Assembly: GCA_031285965.1 (NCBI GenBank)
Contig: JAITVD010000047.1
Coordinates: 1-64,000 of the forward strand
Direction: 5' to 3'
Source of the DNA: Azoarcus sp.
GTDB taxonomy: Bacteria; Pseudomonadota; Gammaproteobacteria; Burkholderiales; Rhodocyclaceae
Length of the DNA: 64,000 nucleotides
Shown here: positions 42,875 through 53,064 of the stretch, piece by piece
Layout of the letters: each line of letters starts with the position of its first letter
How positions within the stretch are numbered: the first letter of the stretch is position 1
The notes under the pieces: generated by a model
What the model saw: only the letters and a program-made list of their open reading frames with translations
What the model was told of the DNA's origin: nothing
Database searches by the model: none
Program-made: the position numbers and the translations under genes

Positions 42875-43819
42875 CTAAATCCAAGGATTCTCGCCAAAGG
42901 CATTCTGATACGCGGCTTCGATTTCCGAGCGTCCGGGGCGGTGGCTTTGCCCGCCGCGATGGCTGATCTTGAGTGCCCCCATCACCGAGGCGAGCCGACC
43001 GCAGGAGAGCCAATCCCAGCCTTGCTCGATGCCGTGAAGCAGCCCGGCGCGATAGGCATCGCCGCAGCCAGTCGGGTCGACCAGGGCGGCAGGCGGCACG
43101 GCAGGCACTTCGATGCGATCTCCCCCCACATGGATACGGGAACCTTCGCTCCCAAGCGTCACGACAAGCGCCTCGACCCTGCGGCTAAGCGATTCAAGCG
43201 TCTGCCCAGTTTTGTCGCACATGAGCCGCGCCTCGTAGTCGTTGACCGTGCAGTAACGAGCAAGCTCAAGGCAGCGAAGAAGCTCGTCGCCGGAGAGTAT
43301 CGGCAATCCCTGACCGGGGTCGAACACGAAAGGCACACCCATTTCGGCCAACCCCTCAGCATGGCGCAACATGCCTTCGCGCCCATCGGGCGCAACGATG
43401 GCAAGCCGCGCCCGCTCGCCCACAGCCAAGCGCACGTCGTTCTGGTGCGAAAACAACATCGCGCCCGGATGAAAGGCGGTAATCTGGTTGTCATCTATAT
43501 CGGTAGTGATGAACGCCTGCGCGGTATAAGTGTCCGGCACATGGCGCACGTATTCCCGGTTCATGCCAAGTCCGTCAAGCCGCTGAAGGTAGCTTTCGGC
43601 ATCATCGCCGACGGTCGCCACGATCAGCGGGTCGGAACCCAGCAGCCGCAGGCTGTAGGCGATATTGCCCGCGCAGCCGCCAAAATCCCGGCGAAGCTCC
43701 GGCACCAGAAAAGAAACATTCAGAATATGGATTTGATCGGGCAAAATATGGTTTTTGAAGCGATCCCCAAAAACCATGATGTTGTCGTAAGCCATTGAAC
43801 CGCACACGAGAATGGACAT
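42875..43819 (-). CDS. PfkB-family carbohydrate/adenosine kinase
   Basis: Ribokinase-like enzyme of 314 residues. The N-terminus SILVCGSMAYDNIMVF and GGCAGNIAYSLRLLGSDP form the substrate lid region, and DPTGCGDAYRAGLL carries the anion hole and catalytic Asp of the PfkB family. Betaproteobacterial homologues are often called adenosine kinase; the substrate cannot be decided from sequence alone. The ATG at 43819 gives the family start, whereas the frame extends upstream. It is divergent from lgt. Confidence 0.85.
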   Translation of the reverse strand: MSILVCGSMAYDNIMVFGDRFKNHILPDQIHILNVSFLVPELRRDFGGCAGNIAYSLRLLGSDPLIVATVGDDAESYLQRLDGLGMNREYVRHVPDTYTAQAFITTDIDDNQITAFHPGAMLFSHQNDVRLAVGERARLAIVAPDGREGMLRHAEGLAEMGVPFVFDPGQGLPILSGDELLRCLELARYCTVNDYEARLMCDKTGQTLESLSRRVEALVVTLGSEGSRIHVGGDRIEVPAVPPAALVDPTGCGDAYRAGLLHGIEQGWDWLSCGRLASVMGALKISHRGGQSHRPGRSEIEAAYQNAFGENPWI

Positions 43820-43973
43820 GAAAACGCTCAGCCGTTGGATGAAATGGCATCTATTGTAGAAAATACGGCTCTTGCCCGCATGGTTCCGGCGAAACAAATA
43901 TCCTTCCTGCCCCTACAATGAAACTGGCATCACGCGCTTCTTCCTCCTTCTCCCTTTCTTTCAGACTTCCTTC

Positions 43974-44774
43974 ATGCTGACCCACCCCCAATTCGACCCC
44001 GTTGCCTTTGCCGTCGGCCCCATCAGCGTCCGCTGGTATGGGCTGACTTATCTTTTCGCTTTTGTCTGCTTCATCCTATTGGGGCGGCTGCGCGCGCGCC
44101 GCAGGCCGGAAATGGGCTGGAACGCGCAGTCTATCGACGATCTGCTTTTTTACGGCATATTCGGCGTCATCTTTGGCGCACGTCTTGGAGAAGTCCTGTT
44201 TTTCCAGCCCGACTATTATTTTGCGCATCCCGCCGAGATTTTTGCGGTATGGAATGGCGGCATGAGCTTCCACGGCGGCTTCCTCGGCGTGTTGGTCGCC
44301 ATGTGGTTTTATGGTCGCCGCCACGGGCGGGGTTTTTGGGAAATCACCGATTTCATCGCGCCGATGGTTCCCGTCGGGCTGGCCGCTGGCCGCATCGGCA
44401 ACTTCATCAACGGCGAGCTGTGGGGACGCCCCACGAGCGAGGCGCTGCCTTGGGCCATGCGCTATCCGTGGGTCGACGGCCTGCCGCGCCATCCATCGCA
44501 GCTTTATCAGGTTGCCGGGGAAGGGCTGCTGCTGTTTGCCCTATTGTGGTGGTTTGCTTCCCGCCCCCGTCCTCCACGGGCGGTTTCCGGTTTCTTTCTC
44601 GCCGGCTACGGCATCTTGCGCTTCATCGCCGAGTTCTTCCGTAATCCCGACCCCGGTATTTTCAGCGAGCTTGGCTTGGGATGGACAACCGCGCAATGGC
44701 TGTGCCTGCCAATGATTGGCATCGGCCTATATCTTATTGTCCGTGCATTTATCGCCCCCCATCCGCAGCGATAA
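43974..44774 (+). CDS. lgt: prolipoprotein diacylglyceryl transferase
   Basis: Inner-membrane enzyme of 266 residues with about seven helices that attaches diacylglycerol to the lipobox cysteine of prolipoproteins. [32 protein letters not shown] and the signature [16 protein letters not shown] with its essential arginine are present. The ATG at 43974 gives the family start. It would act on the several lipoproteins in this window (BON, TolC-like, entericidin and 51822). Confidence 0.95.
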   Translation: MLTHPQFDPVAFAVGPISVRWYGLTYLFAFVCFILLGRLRARRRPEMGWNAQSIDDLLFYGIFGVIFGARLGEVLFFQPDYYFAHPAEIFAVWNGGMSFHGGFLGVLVAMWFYGRRHGRGFWEITDFIAPMVPVGLAAGRIGNFINGELWGRPTSEALPWAMRYPWVDGLPRHPSQLYQVAGEGLLLFALLWWFASRPRPPRAVSGFFLAGYGILRFIAEFFRNPDPGIFSELGLGWTTAQWLCLPMIGIGLYLIVRAFIAPHPQR

Positions 44775-44837
44775 ACTTCATTATTGCTCCTGAACAAACG
44801 GTTGTTGCTCTGGAATACCGCCCCAGAGCGCCAAATT

Positions 44838-46715
44838 ATGACTATCTCGCGCTTTTTCCGTAATGCCTTTGTCGTAACAAGGTACTGGCTTGCCCGGTAT
44901 CTTGGCGCAGCGGCTTCCGCGCTTTCCGCGCCTGCCGATGCCCCGCAGCAGCCCTCTGAAAATCTTGGGGGCAATAAATCGCGCAATGAAGAAACAGAGT
45001 GCGCGGAAAACTATCTTCTGGCTATTCGCGGCTCAAACGACGGTTTCTGGAATTGGGAGATTTCGGATGATTTCATCTGTTTCTCGCCCCATTTCCACAA
45101 AATGCTCGGTTCTCCGCCCGATACCCCGGCATCCGATACCATGCCGACGGCATTGCTGAAAACACCCTCATCGTTTTTCACTTCACGCCTGCATCCCGAT
45201 GAAGCCGCCATTTTCCGCGCCCGCATAATTGAGCACCTGAAAGGCATCACACCACGGTTCTTTCTTGAGCACCGCATCCGCCATGAGGACGGCAGTTACC
45301 GCTGGATCATGACCCGTGGCCTGGCGCTGCGCGATGGTCAGGGGCGAGCCGTGCGGATGGCGGGTCTCATCAGCGACATCCACCTGAGAAAGTGCGCCGA
45401 GCAGCAACTGCGACACAACGCCACGCACGACAGCCTAACCGATCTGCCCAACCAGCCGCTGTTCATCGAACACTTGCAGCAAGCATTTGCGCGGCGGGCG
45501 GGCGACCCGAACTTTCGTTTTGCGGTGCTGGCGCTCGACCTCGAACGCTTCCATCTCATCAACGACAGCTACAGCCATGCCGTAGGCGACCACTTGCTCC
45601 AGCAAGTCGCCGACCATCTCGGAAGGTCGCTGCGGGGCGGCGACATTCTCGCCCGCTTGAGCGGCGACCAGTTTGTCATCCTGCTGCATGGAATATCTTC
45701 CAATGACGAGGCGCTGAAAACCGCGAGCATCCTGGCGAACCTGCCCGCGTTCATCGTCTTGGGTTCCCAGCAGACCCTGCGAATCGGATGCAGGATTGGC
45801 GTCGCAACGAGCGAAGACGTCAACGATGCCGAAACCCTGCTCCGTAATGCCGACAACGCGCTGCGATCCGCGTGCAGAGGCTCTTCTTCGCCGGTACTGC
45901 TTTTTCAGCCGTCGATGCACGGCAATGCCCTGAGCCAGCTCACGCTGGAAACGGAATTGCGCGACGCTTTGGCAAACGCAAAACTTGATGTTGCCTACCA
46001 GCCGATCATCCGCCTTTTCAATTCCAGCATCGCCAGCCTTGAAGTGCTTGCGCGCTGGCATCACCCCACGCAGGGCTACATTCCGCCCGCCGTATTCATT
46101 CCTTTGGCTGAATCGCTGGATATAGTGCATGAACTCGGCATGTTCGTGCTCAACCGCACCTGCCTCGACATACTGAAGTGGATCGACCAAGTCGGGATTG
46201 ATGCCGTGCGGCCTGTCAGCGTCAACCTTTCGGCACGGCAGCTCACGCGCCCCGACCTTGCGACCGAACTGCTCGATACGATCGCCAGCCACGGACTGAA
46301 ACCCAAACTGCTGCGCTTCGAGGTCACGGAAAGCCTATTTACCCATTCCGACGGCTTAGCCACCGAAATCCTGCAAAAACTGCGCGAAACAGCCGTTGTG
46401 GTGCTAATCGACGATTTCGGAACCGGCTACTCGGCGCTCAGCTACCTGCACACCCTGCCCTGCGACATCCTCAAGCTGGACGGCTCTTTCGTCTCTGGCA
46501 TCACCACCGACTCGCGCCTGCGCGCCATCGTCCGGCACAGCATCGGGCTGGCGCACGACCTCGGCATGACCGTCATTGCGGAAGGCATCGAAAGCAACGC
46601 CCAATCAAACATGCTGCGCTCTGTCGGCTGCGATTTCGGCCAAGGTTTCCTGTTCTCGAAGCCAGTCCCGGCAGACAGCATTTCCGAAAAGCTGGCGACC
46701 CAAGCTAAAGGATAA
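44838..46715 (+). CDS. PAS-GGDEF-EAL protein, probable c-di-GMP phosphodiesterase
   Basis: Protein of 625 residues. A PAS domain (about residues 62-190, IRGSNDGFWNWEISDDF) precedes a GGDEF domain and an EAL domain. The GGDEF motif is changed to SGDQF (275-279), so cyclase activity is unlikely. The EAL domain has E402 in EVLARW, the Asn in SVNLSARQL, DDFGTG (D525, D526), ILKLDGSF and AEGIES, a full set for phosphodiesterase activity. The ATG at 44838 is preferred over a TTG 18 codons earlier. No strong membrane helix is evident. It follows lgt after 63 bases. Confidence 0.85.
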   Translation: MTISRFFRNAFVVTRYWLARYLGAAASALSAPADAPQQPSENLGGNKSRNEETECAENYLLAIRGSNDGFWNWEISDDFICFSPHFHKMLGSPPDTPASDTMPTALLKTPSSFFTSRLHPDEAAIFRARIIEHLKGITPRFFLEHRIRHEDGSYRWIMTRGLALRDGQGRAVRMAGLISDIHLRKCAEQQLRHNATHDSLTDLPNQPLFIEHLQQAFARRAGDPNFRFAVLALDLERFHLINDSYSHAVGDHLLQQVADHLGRSLRGGDILARLSGDQFVILLHGISSNDEALKTASILANLPAFIVLGSQQTLRIGCRIGVATSEDVNDAETLLRNADNALRSACRGSSSPVLLFQPSMHGNALSQLTLETELRDALANAKLDVAYQPIIRLFNSSIASLEVLARWHHPTQGYIPPAVFIPLAESLDIVHELGMFVLNRTCLDILKWIDQVGIDAVRPVSVNLSARQLTRPDLATELLDTIASHGLKPKLLRFEVTESLFTHSDGLATEILQKLRETAVVVLIDDFGTGYSALSYLHTLPCDILKLDGSFVSGITTDSRLRAIVRHSIGLAHDLGMTVIAEGIESNAQSNMLRSVGCDFGQGFLFSKPVPADSISEKLATQAKG

Positions 46716-46913
46716 AAAACCGGAAATAACCTGATGCGGCAGCGCCGCTACGCGCTGCATGGCGTACAGGCGAGAATCACTAGCTTCCCTTATCCCGCAA
46801 GCCATTCAGCCAGCACGGTACTTTTCCCCGCGATACAAAGCGGTACTCGCTCTTACAAAGTATCCTCTATGATTGCGCTAACTATTTAATGTATTGCACG
46901 ATTTACTCACGCC

Positions 46914-48167
46914 ATGATTTCCCGTTCCCTCAATCCCCCCGCCCGCCGCTGGCTCACTTGGCCGCTTGCTGTCCTCGCCGTTGCCGCGCTGGCGCTCATC
47001 GTATGGCAGGCAACATCCCTTTTCAAAAAAGACGACCCGGCAAAAAATTACCAGTTCGCAACCATCCAGCGCGGCGACATTGAAGACCTTGTTACCGCCA
47101 CTGGCATGTTGCAGCCCCGCGAGTACGTCGATGTCGGCGCACAGGTCTCGGGGCAGCTTCAGAAAATCCACGTCAAGGTTGGCACACAGGTACAGGCGGG
47201 CGACCTGCTGGCCGAAATCGACCCCACCGTCTATCTCTCCCGCGTGGATGCCTCCCGCGCCCAACTGCGCAACCTGCGTGCGCAACTGAAGGAACGCGAA
47301 GCGCAACTCACGTTGGCGCAAATCCAGTTTCGCCGCCAGACGGCGCTGATGGCCGAGGAAGCCACGGCGCAGGAGAGCCTGCAAACGGCGGAGGCCACGC
47401 TGAAATCCGCCGAAGCCTCGCTTGAATCTCTCCGCGCCCAAATCGAGCAGACCGAATCTTCATTGCGCGGCGACGAAGCCAACCTTGAGTACGCCCGCGT
47501 CCTCTCGCCGATGGCGGGAACCGTCGTGTCGATTACCGCCCGGCAGGGGCAGACGCTCAACACCAACCAGCAAGCCCCGGTCATCCTCCGTGTCGCCGAC
47601 CTTTCCGTCATGACGGTGCGCACGCAGGTTTCGGAAGCCGACGTTGGGCGGCTGCGCCCCGGCATGCAAGCCTACTTCACGACACTCGGCAGCCAGAACA
47701 AACGCTGGTACGGCAAGCTCGACCAAATCGAGCCAACTCCGACCACGACCAACAATGTTGTGCTCTACAACGCGCTCTTTGATGTTCCAAACGCCGACGC
47801 CCGCCTAATGAGCGACATGACGGCGCAGGTCTTTTTCATCGTCGCGCAAGAAAAGGACGCGCTCCAGATTCCGATAGCCGCTTTGCAGAAGAAAAGCGCC
47901 GCCGCCAGCGGGCAGCGCCCTCCCCAACAGGCATCCGGCGATACCGAAACCGCGCCGCGCACGCGCCAAGCCACGGTCAGGGTGCTCGAAAGCAATGGCA
48001 AGGTCACGGAGCGCGTCATTGAAACCGGTGTCAGCAACCGCATCGTCGCGCAGGTCGTCAAAGGTCTGTCCGAAGGCGACAAAGTCGTGTCCGGCCTCGC
48101 GGGTTCTGAACAGCAAGGCGCGACCAGCGGCGTTCCGCGCCGGATGATGGGCGGGCCGCGCTTATGA
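46914..48167 (+). CDS. macA: MacA-like periplasmic adaptor of efflux pump
   Basis: HlyD/RND-type membrane fusion protein of 417 residues. An N-terminal membrane anchor (about 13-31) is followed by a lipoyl-like half ([32 protein letters not shown]), a long alpha-helical hairpin rich in Ala, Gln and Glu (about 110-190), the second lipoyl half ([19 protein letters not shown]) and a beta-barrel domain. It would bridge MacB and the outer-membrane channel. Its stop overlaps the macB start by four bases (ATGA). The 197 bases upstream hold no recognised gene and no clear promoter. Confidence 0.9.
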   Translation: MISRSLNPPARRWLTWPLAVLAVAALALIVWQATSLFKKDDPAKNYQFATIQRGDIEDLVTATGMLQPREYVDVGAQVSGQLQKIHVKVGTQVQAGDLLAEIDPTVYLSRVDASRAQLRNLRAQLKEREAQLTLAQIQFRRQTALMAEEATAQESLQTAEATLKSAEASLESLRAQIEQTESSLRGDEANLEYARVLSPMAGTVVSITARQGQTLNTNQQAPVILRVADLSVMTVRTQVSEADVGRLRPGMQAYFTTLGSQNKRWYGKLDQIEPTPTTTNNVVLYNALFDVPNADARLMSDMTAQVFFIVAQEKDALQIPIAALQKKSAAASGQRPPQQASGDTETAPRTRQATVRVLESNGKVTERVIETGVSNRIVAQVVKGLSEGDKVVSGLAGSEQQGATSGVPRRMMGGPRL

Positions 48168-50137
48168 ACGCTCCCGCAAAATCGCCCAGCGCGGCCTCGC
48201 TGATTGCCGCCGCAACCCCGCTGGTCGAACTCTCGGGCATCACGCGCAGCTTTGGCAGCGGCGAGCTTCGCACGCAAGTGCTGCATGGCATTGATTTGGC
48301 CATTTACCCCGGTGAATTCGTTGCCATCGTCGGCGCGTCCGGCTCGGGCAAATCGACGTTGATGAACATCCTTGGCTGCCTCGACCGCCCCACTTCCGGC
48401 ATTTACCGTTTCATGGGGCGAGACGTGGCCGGATTCGACCGCGATGAACTGGCGCGGATGCGCCGGGAAACCTTCGGTTTCGTTTTTCAGAGCTACAACC
48501 TGCTGGGCGGAGCCAGCGCCCGCGAAAATGTGGAAGTTCCCGCCGTCTACTCCGGCATGCCACCCACCGAGCGCCATGTGCGGGCGGAAAAGCTCCTCGC
48601 CGCCCTTGGCCTTGGCGAGCGCATCACCTACCGCCCCGGACAGCTTTCCGGCGGACAGCAACAGCGAGTTTCAATTGCCCGCGCCCTGATGAACGGCGGC
48701 AGGGTCATTCTGGCCGATGAGCCAACGGGCGCGCTGGACAGCAAAAGCGGCGAAGAGGTGATGAAGCTGCTCACGCAGCTTTCCGCCGAAGGCCACACCA
48801 TCATCCTGATTACCCACTCGCACGAAGTCGCCGCAATGGCTCGCCGCGTCATCGAGATTCGGGACGGCAGCATCATCTCCGACCCCGGCCCGCGCCTGCC
48901 CGACGGCACGGAACCTGACTTCGCGCCGCACGTCGACCGCAGTTCCCCAATGACGGATGTCACCGAAGCTACCCGCACGGCGCTGCGGGCGCTGCGGGCA
49001 AACCTCTTCCGCTCCGCGCTCACGCTGCTTGGCATCGTCATCGGCGTGGCATCGGTCATCGCCATGCTGGCTATCGGCGATGGCGCGAAACAGAAAGTCG
49101 TCGACCAAATCAGCGCGATGGGCACCAACCTCCTCATGGTGCGCCCCGGCGCACCCAATACGCGCGGGCGCGACACTACCGCCACGCTGGTCATCGACGA
49201 CGTAAAAGCCATCGCCGGGCTAGACAACGTTCTTGCCGCCGTGCCGGAACAGAGCACATCCGTCACCCTGCGCGTCGGCAACACCGACCACCGCACCAGC
49301 ACCAACGCGACCTCATGGAACTACATCGTCGCCCGCAACTGGAACGTCGCGGCAGGCACTTTTTTTAGCGAGCAGGACGAATCCCGGTACGCGACCGTCG
49401 CCGTCCTCGGGCAGACCGTCGCAAACGCTCTCTTCCCCGGCGCGAACCCCATTGGGCAATTCGTGCTGGTCAACAACATTCCCTTTCAAGTCATCGGCAC
49501 CATGACGGCCAAAGGCGCGACAGGTTGGGGGCAAGATCAGGACGACGTGGTGCTCATCCCCTACACCACAGGCAGCATGCGCATCTCCGGCCAGCGTTTC
49601 CTGAGAAACGCCACCGTCGCGGTCGACGATGTTTCCCGCATCGACGAAACACAGGCTGCCGTCCACGCCCTCATGCTCACGCGGCACGGGCTGGAAGACT
49701 TCCAAATCAGCAATATGGCATCGATCATCGACACTGTTTCCGAGACCCAGAACACGCTCACCATCCTGCTCGGCGCGGTCGCCGCCATTTCGCTGCTGGT
49801 TGGCGGCATCGGGGTCATGAACATCATGCTGGTCTCCGTCACCGAGCGCACGCGCGAAATCGGCATCCGCATGGCAACCGGCGCGCGGATGCGCAACATC
49901 CTCCAGCAATTTCTCATTGAGGCGCTCGTCGTCTCCGCGCTCGGCGGGCTAATCGGCGTCGCGCTCGGGCTTTCCGCCGCCGCGCTGCTCGCGTACTTCG
50001 GCACGCCCATCAAATACTCTCCCCTGCCAGTCATGCTCGCCTTTGGCTGCGCCTTCGCCACCGGGCTGATGTTCGGCTACCTGCCCGCCCGCAAGGCCGC
50101 CCGTCTCGACCCCGTGACGGCACTGGCCACCGAGTAG
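48164..50137 (+). CDS. macB: MacB-like ABC exporter
   Basis: ABC protein of 657 residues with an N-terminal ATPase fused to the membrane part. Walker A is GASGSGKST, the signature [15 protein letters not shown], and Walker [14 protein letters not shown]. Four membrane helices follow, with the first near residue 300, a large periplasmic domain, and three helices in the FtsX-like C-terminus ([27 protein letters not shown]). MacAB-type pumps export macrolides, peptides or siderophores by a mechanotransmission mechanism. The substrate here is unknown. It is followed by a TolC-like gene after 12 bases. Confidence 0.92.
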   Translation: MNAPAKSPSAASLIAAATPLVELSGITRSFGSGELRTQVLHGIDLAIYPGEFVAIVGASGSGKSTLMNILGCLDRPTSGIYRFMGRDVAGFDRDELARMRRETFGFVFQSYNLLGGASARENVEVPAVYSGMPPTERHVRAEKLLAALGLGERITYRPGQLSGGQQQRVSIARALMNGGRVILADEPTGALDSKSGEEVMKLLTQLSAEGHTIILITHSHEVAAMARRVIEIRDGSIISDPGPRLPDGTEPDFAPHVDRSSPMTDVTEATRTALRALRANLFRSALTLLGIVIGVASVIAMLAIGDGAKQKVVDQISAMGTNLLMVRPGAPNTRGRDTTATLVIDDVKAIAGLDNVLAAVPEQSTSVTLRVGNTDHRTSTNATSWNYIVARNWNVAAGTFFSEQDESRYATVAVLGQTVANALFPGANPIGQFVLVNNIPFQVIGTMTAKGATGWGQDQDDVVLIPYTTGSMRISGQRFLRNATVAVDDVSRIDETQAAVHALMLTRHGLEDFQISNMASIIDTVSETQNTLTILLGAVAAISLLVGGIGVMNIMLVSVTERTREIGIRMATGARMRNILQQFLIEALVVSALGGLIGVALGLSAAALLAYFGTPIKYSPLPVMLAFGCAFATGLMFGYLPARKAARLDPVTALATE

Positions 50138-50149
50138 GAGACAGCGGAC

Positions 50150-51619
50150 ATGGAAATTAAAAAAACTGCCTCGCTCATTCCTCTCTGCCGCCTGTGGAAA
50201 AAAGGCAAGGAAAGAGGAAATTTGCCAGCCCTCATCTGCTGCGCCGCCTTGCTCGCGTCTGCCTGCTCTTTCACAGAGCCGCTCGCCCGTCCCGACATGG
50301 CGCTGCCGGAACAATGGCAGGAAGCCGCCCCCGCCACGGGCGCGGCGATGCCTTCCGCCGACTGGTGGCGCGGCTTTGGCTCTTTACGGCTCGACGCCCT
50401 CATCGCGGAAGCCTTTGCGGGCAACCCAGACCTGCGGGTGCAGGGCGAACGGGTCATTCAAGCGGAACTCGCCCTGCGCGCGGCAAACGCCTCCCTCTTC
50501 CCCAGCTTGAACCTCTCCGGCAACAGCGGACGGAACCGCAACGACCCCGGCTCAAACAGCGCCGCCGCCACGAGCGACAGGGAAAACTCCGCGCTCAACC
50601 TTGCCGCCAGCTATGAAGTCGACCTCTGGGGCCGGGTTTCCGCCGACATCGCCAGCGGGAAGGCAAGCCTTGCGGCCAGCCGCCACGATTACGATGGCGC
50701 TCGCCTTTCGCTGGCCGCAAGCGTGGCAACGGCATGGTTCCAATACCTGGCCAGCGTGGAACGGCTAGACATTGCGCGGGAAAACCTCGCCATCGCGGAG
50801 CGCGTCCATAAAGTCGTCGAAGCCCGCTACCGCCACGGCGCGGTCTCCGCGCTCGACCTTTCGCGCCAGACCACCACCGTCCTCACCCAACGCGCCCAAA
50901 TCGACCCGCTGGAAGTGCAGGTACGGCAAACCCGCATGGCGCTTGACATTTTATGCGGACGCACGCCCTCTCCCGCCGCCGCGCAGGACACCGATACGCT
51001 CGCGGGGCTATCGATTCCCGCCATCGAAGCCGGGCTGCCCTCCGAACTCCTGCTGCGCCGCCCGGACATCGCCAGCGCCGAATCAAGGCTGGACGCGGCG
51101 GCGGCAAATGTCGGCGCGGCCCGCGCCGAGCTTTTCCCGCGCATCACGCTATCCGCCGGAGGCGGGCTGGCAACCGACGTGCTGCTCTCGCTCGCGCACC
51201 CAAGTTCCGTCATCAGCCTTTCGGCGGCGCTTCTGCAAACGGTTTTCGACGGCGGACGCCTGCGGGCACAAGTCGAAACCGCGCGCTCGCAGGAACGCGA
51301 ACTGCTGGAAACCTACCGCAAGACCATTCTTGCCGCGCTCAAGGAAGTTGAAGACTCCCTTTCCAATGCCGCCCGCGACACCCGGCAGGAAGAAGCGCAT
51401 GCACAGATTCTCGCCGAGGCCGAACGTGGGCTACGCCTCGCGGAATTGCGCTACAGCACGGGTGCGGATGATCTTTTGTCCGTACTCGATGCGCAGCGCA
51501 CGCGTTTTTCCGTCCAAGACCAGCTTGCCCAATTGCGGCTAGCGCGGCTCACGGACGCGGTGAATCTTTTCAAGGCGCTTGGCGGAGGATGGAAGCGCCC
51601 GGAGCCAGACCAGCCCTGA
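50150..51619 (+). CDS. outer-membrane efflux lipoprotein (NodT/TolC family)
   Basis: Channel protein of 489 residues that completes the MacAB pump. The signal sequence ends LLASAC, giving lipidated C39 as in NodT/OprM-type proteins. Two OEP repeats are visible, including WWRGFGSLRLDALIAEAF, the AASYEVDLWGRVSA stretch, and RRPDIASAESRLDAAAANVGAARAELFPRI. The N-terminus has a long basic stretch before the hydrophobic core, so an internal start is possible. It closes the three-gene efflux operon. Confidence 0.92.
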   Translation: MEIKKTASLIPLCRLWKKGKERGNLPALICCAALLASACSFTEPLARPDMALPEQWQEAAPATGAAMPSADWWRGFGSLRLDALIAEAFAGNPDLRVQGERVIQAELALRAANASLFPSLNLSGNSGRNRNDPGSNSAAATSDRENSALNLAASYEVDLWGRVSADIASGKASLAASRHDYDGARLSLAASVATAWFQYLASVERLDIARENLAIAERVHKVVEARYRHGAVSALDLSRQTTTVLTQRAQIDPLEVQVRQTRMALDILCGRTPSPAAAQDTDTLAGLSIPAIEAGLPSELLLRRPDIASAESRLDAAAANVGAARAELFPRITLSAGGGLATDVLLSLAHPSSVISLSAALLQTVFDGGRLRAQVETARSQERELLETYRKTILAALKEVEDSLSNAARDTRQEEAHAQILAEAERGLRLAELRYSTGADDLLSVLDAQRTRFSVQDQLAQLRLARLTDAVNLFKALGGGWKRPEPDQP

Positions 51620-51732
51620 GCCTTCGGGATTCTGAATATTCTGAATGACTTGCAAGAAGCCCCAAGCCGCTCGCAGGGCAAACATCCAACAAAAAACGCT
51701 GACATTAACCTTTCAATTGTCCTAACCCATAC

Positions 51733-51760
51733 GTGACTACGCCATGATATGTGTTAAAAT
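51733..51760 (+). promoter_or_regulatory. possible sigma-70 promoter for small lipoprotein gene
   Basis: GTGACT (51733-51738) and TAAAAT (51755-51760) are 16 bases apart, matching 4/6 and 5/6 consensus bases. The start of the small lipoprotein gene is about 60 bases downstream. Pattern match only. Confidence 0.45.
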
Positions 51761-51821
51761 GACAAAGGATGCAGTTTGTCCTTTTTATGGTTTGCCTTTC
51801 CCACTCGCTTAAGGAAAAAAC

Positions 51822-52091
51822 ATGAAATTCCCTCTCTTTGCTGCGGCTCTTCTGGCTCTTGCTGTTTCTGCCTGTTCCGATCAAAGCGCCGCGCCCGCTC
51901 CCGCTGCTGACGACCCAATGGCCGCCCCAGCCGCTGAACAGGCTCCGGCTCCTATGGAAGAAGCGCCCGTTGCCGCGCCCGCCGTTGAACCGGCTGCGGC
52001 TCCTGCCGAAGCGGCTCCGGCTGCTGACGCTGCGGCTCCTGCCGAAGCCCCGGCAGCCGCAGAAGCGCCCGCCGCTGAAACAACCAAGTAA
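51822..52091 (+). CDS. small Ala/Pro-rich lipoprotein
   Basis: Protein of 89 residues. The signal peptide ends LAVSAC, so C18 is lipidated. The mature part is a low-complexity run of Ala, Pro and Glu with PAEAP-like repeats and no predicted fold. AAGGAAAAAA precedes the ATG. A promoter-like site lies upstream and a very strong terminator downstream, so it appears to be an independent, possibly abundant, transcript. Such proteins could act as spacers in the envelope; no function is assigned. Confidence 0.75.
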   Translation: MKFPLFAAALLALAVSACSDQSAAPAPAADDPMAAPAAEQAPAPMEEAPVAAPAVEPAAAPAEAAPAADAAAPAEAPAAAEAPAAETTK

Positions 52092-52156
52092 TCAACAACG
52101 CAGCAAACCGGACGCGCAATGGGCACTGCCCGCGCTTCTGGACATAAGATGTTTTG

Positions 52157-52204
52157 CCCCTGCTTCAGGCGTATAGAGTTTTACGCCTGAAGCAGGGGTT
52201 TTAG
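52157..52204 (+). terminator. strong rho-independent terminator
   Basis: CCCCTGCTTCAGGCGTA (52157-52173) pairs perfectly over 17 bp with 52182-52198 around an 8-base loop, followed by TTTT at 52199-52202. It is about 65 bases after the stop of the small lipoprotein gene and should end its transcript. Confidence 0.85.
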
Positions 52205-52338
52205 TTTGTGGCTTGCTGTGACAAGTTCAATGCGACAAACAACGCGTCGCCCCGGTTCGTGCGGCATTGGACACTCACGGAACATCGATAAGAATAAGAT
52301 TATGCTTTGGCAACCACGTGAATAAAAAAGGAAATATT

Positions 52339-52485
52339 TTGAACGCCCACCAAACCGATAACGTTCTGAATGGCATATTTACGATGTTCGTCCTATCTAT
52401 GGTCATGGCTTCCGTCATCGCCATCCCCGTCATCATCGCCCCGGCACAGGCAGCGACAGCGTGGCGCTTGCTGAAGAAGAGTTGA
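52339..52485 (+). CDS. possible small exported or membrane protein
   Basis: A 48-residue reading frame from a TTG at 52339 with AAGGAAA about six bases upstream. It has one hydrophobic stretch (FTMFVLSMVMASVIAIPVII) ending in APAQA, like a signal peptide or a single membrane helix, and a basic tail (WRLLKKS). No family is recognised, and the non-ATG start keeps confidence low. It lies just after the terminator and opposite the frameshifted lipoprotein gene. Confidence 0.35.
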   Translation: MNAHQTDNVLNGIFTMFVLSMVMASVIAIPVIIAPAQAATAWRLLKKS

Positions 52486-52589
52486 TGCGCAGCGAAGTTC
52501 GTACAGATATTCGGCCATCGGTAGTAGTAGCTTAGTTTGAAAAAATACTACTTCTTTCTTCTCTTTATATTCAAAATTTCCACTGTTCT

Positions 52590-53052
52590 TCACTCATCAC
52601 TGCTCACAGGGCAAGATGCAGGCCGTTCTCTTCTTTTGAAATGATGAAGAATCTTTTCACCGTTTTTGTTTTCGGAAAAGCAGAAAGAACCCCCGTAAAA
52701 ATGTCTGTCGTTATACCTCTGACCTTCTATGGTAACGTTAATATCAACACTATAAAGAAGATTTGTTTTTATCGCCTCTCCTTCGTATGGAATACATTCC
52801 CCAGAGTGGAGGGTCATGTTGTTTAACAATTTACCCATCACTAGGGCTGGTAATTGACCGCTTACTTCATGTTGAACGATGAGAGAATAAATTTTTGCCT
52901 GCTCACCGTGTAGAACTGCATCATCTAAAAGACCAAAACAGGGTACATCATCTTTCATGGCAATGGTGATCTCATGATCGTAAAGCCGTAAAAAAATGAA
53001 AGCAGCCACCCAGAAGAAAGGCCGCTGTACCTAGTAGCAAATATTTTTTCAT
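52590..53052 (-). pseudogene. frameshifted periplasmic lipoprotein, T6SS-immunity-like
   Basis: Reading from the ATG at 53052 gives a perfect lipoprotein signal, MKKYLLLGTAAFLLGGC (C17), then the frame stops after about nine residues. The second frame, open from about 53009, continues YDHEITIAMKDDVPCFGLLDD and runs to a stop at 52590, with no good start of its own. The two frames join if one base is removed from the seven-T run on the minus strand (A7 at 52990-52996 on the plus strand). The result would be an intact lipoprotein of about 150 residues, resembling DUF7480-type putative type VI immunity lipoproteins. Whether this is a real mutation, a phase switch or a sequencing error cannot be told. 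Confidence 0.6.
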
Positions 53053-53064
53053 GATGCCTTCTCC

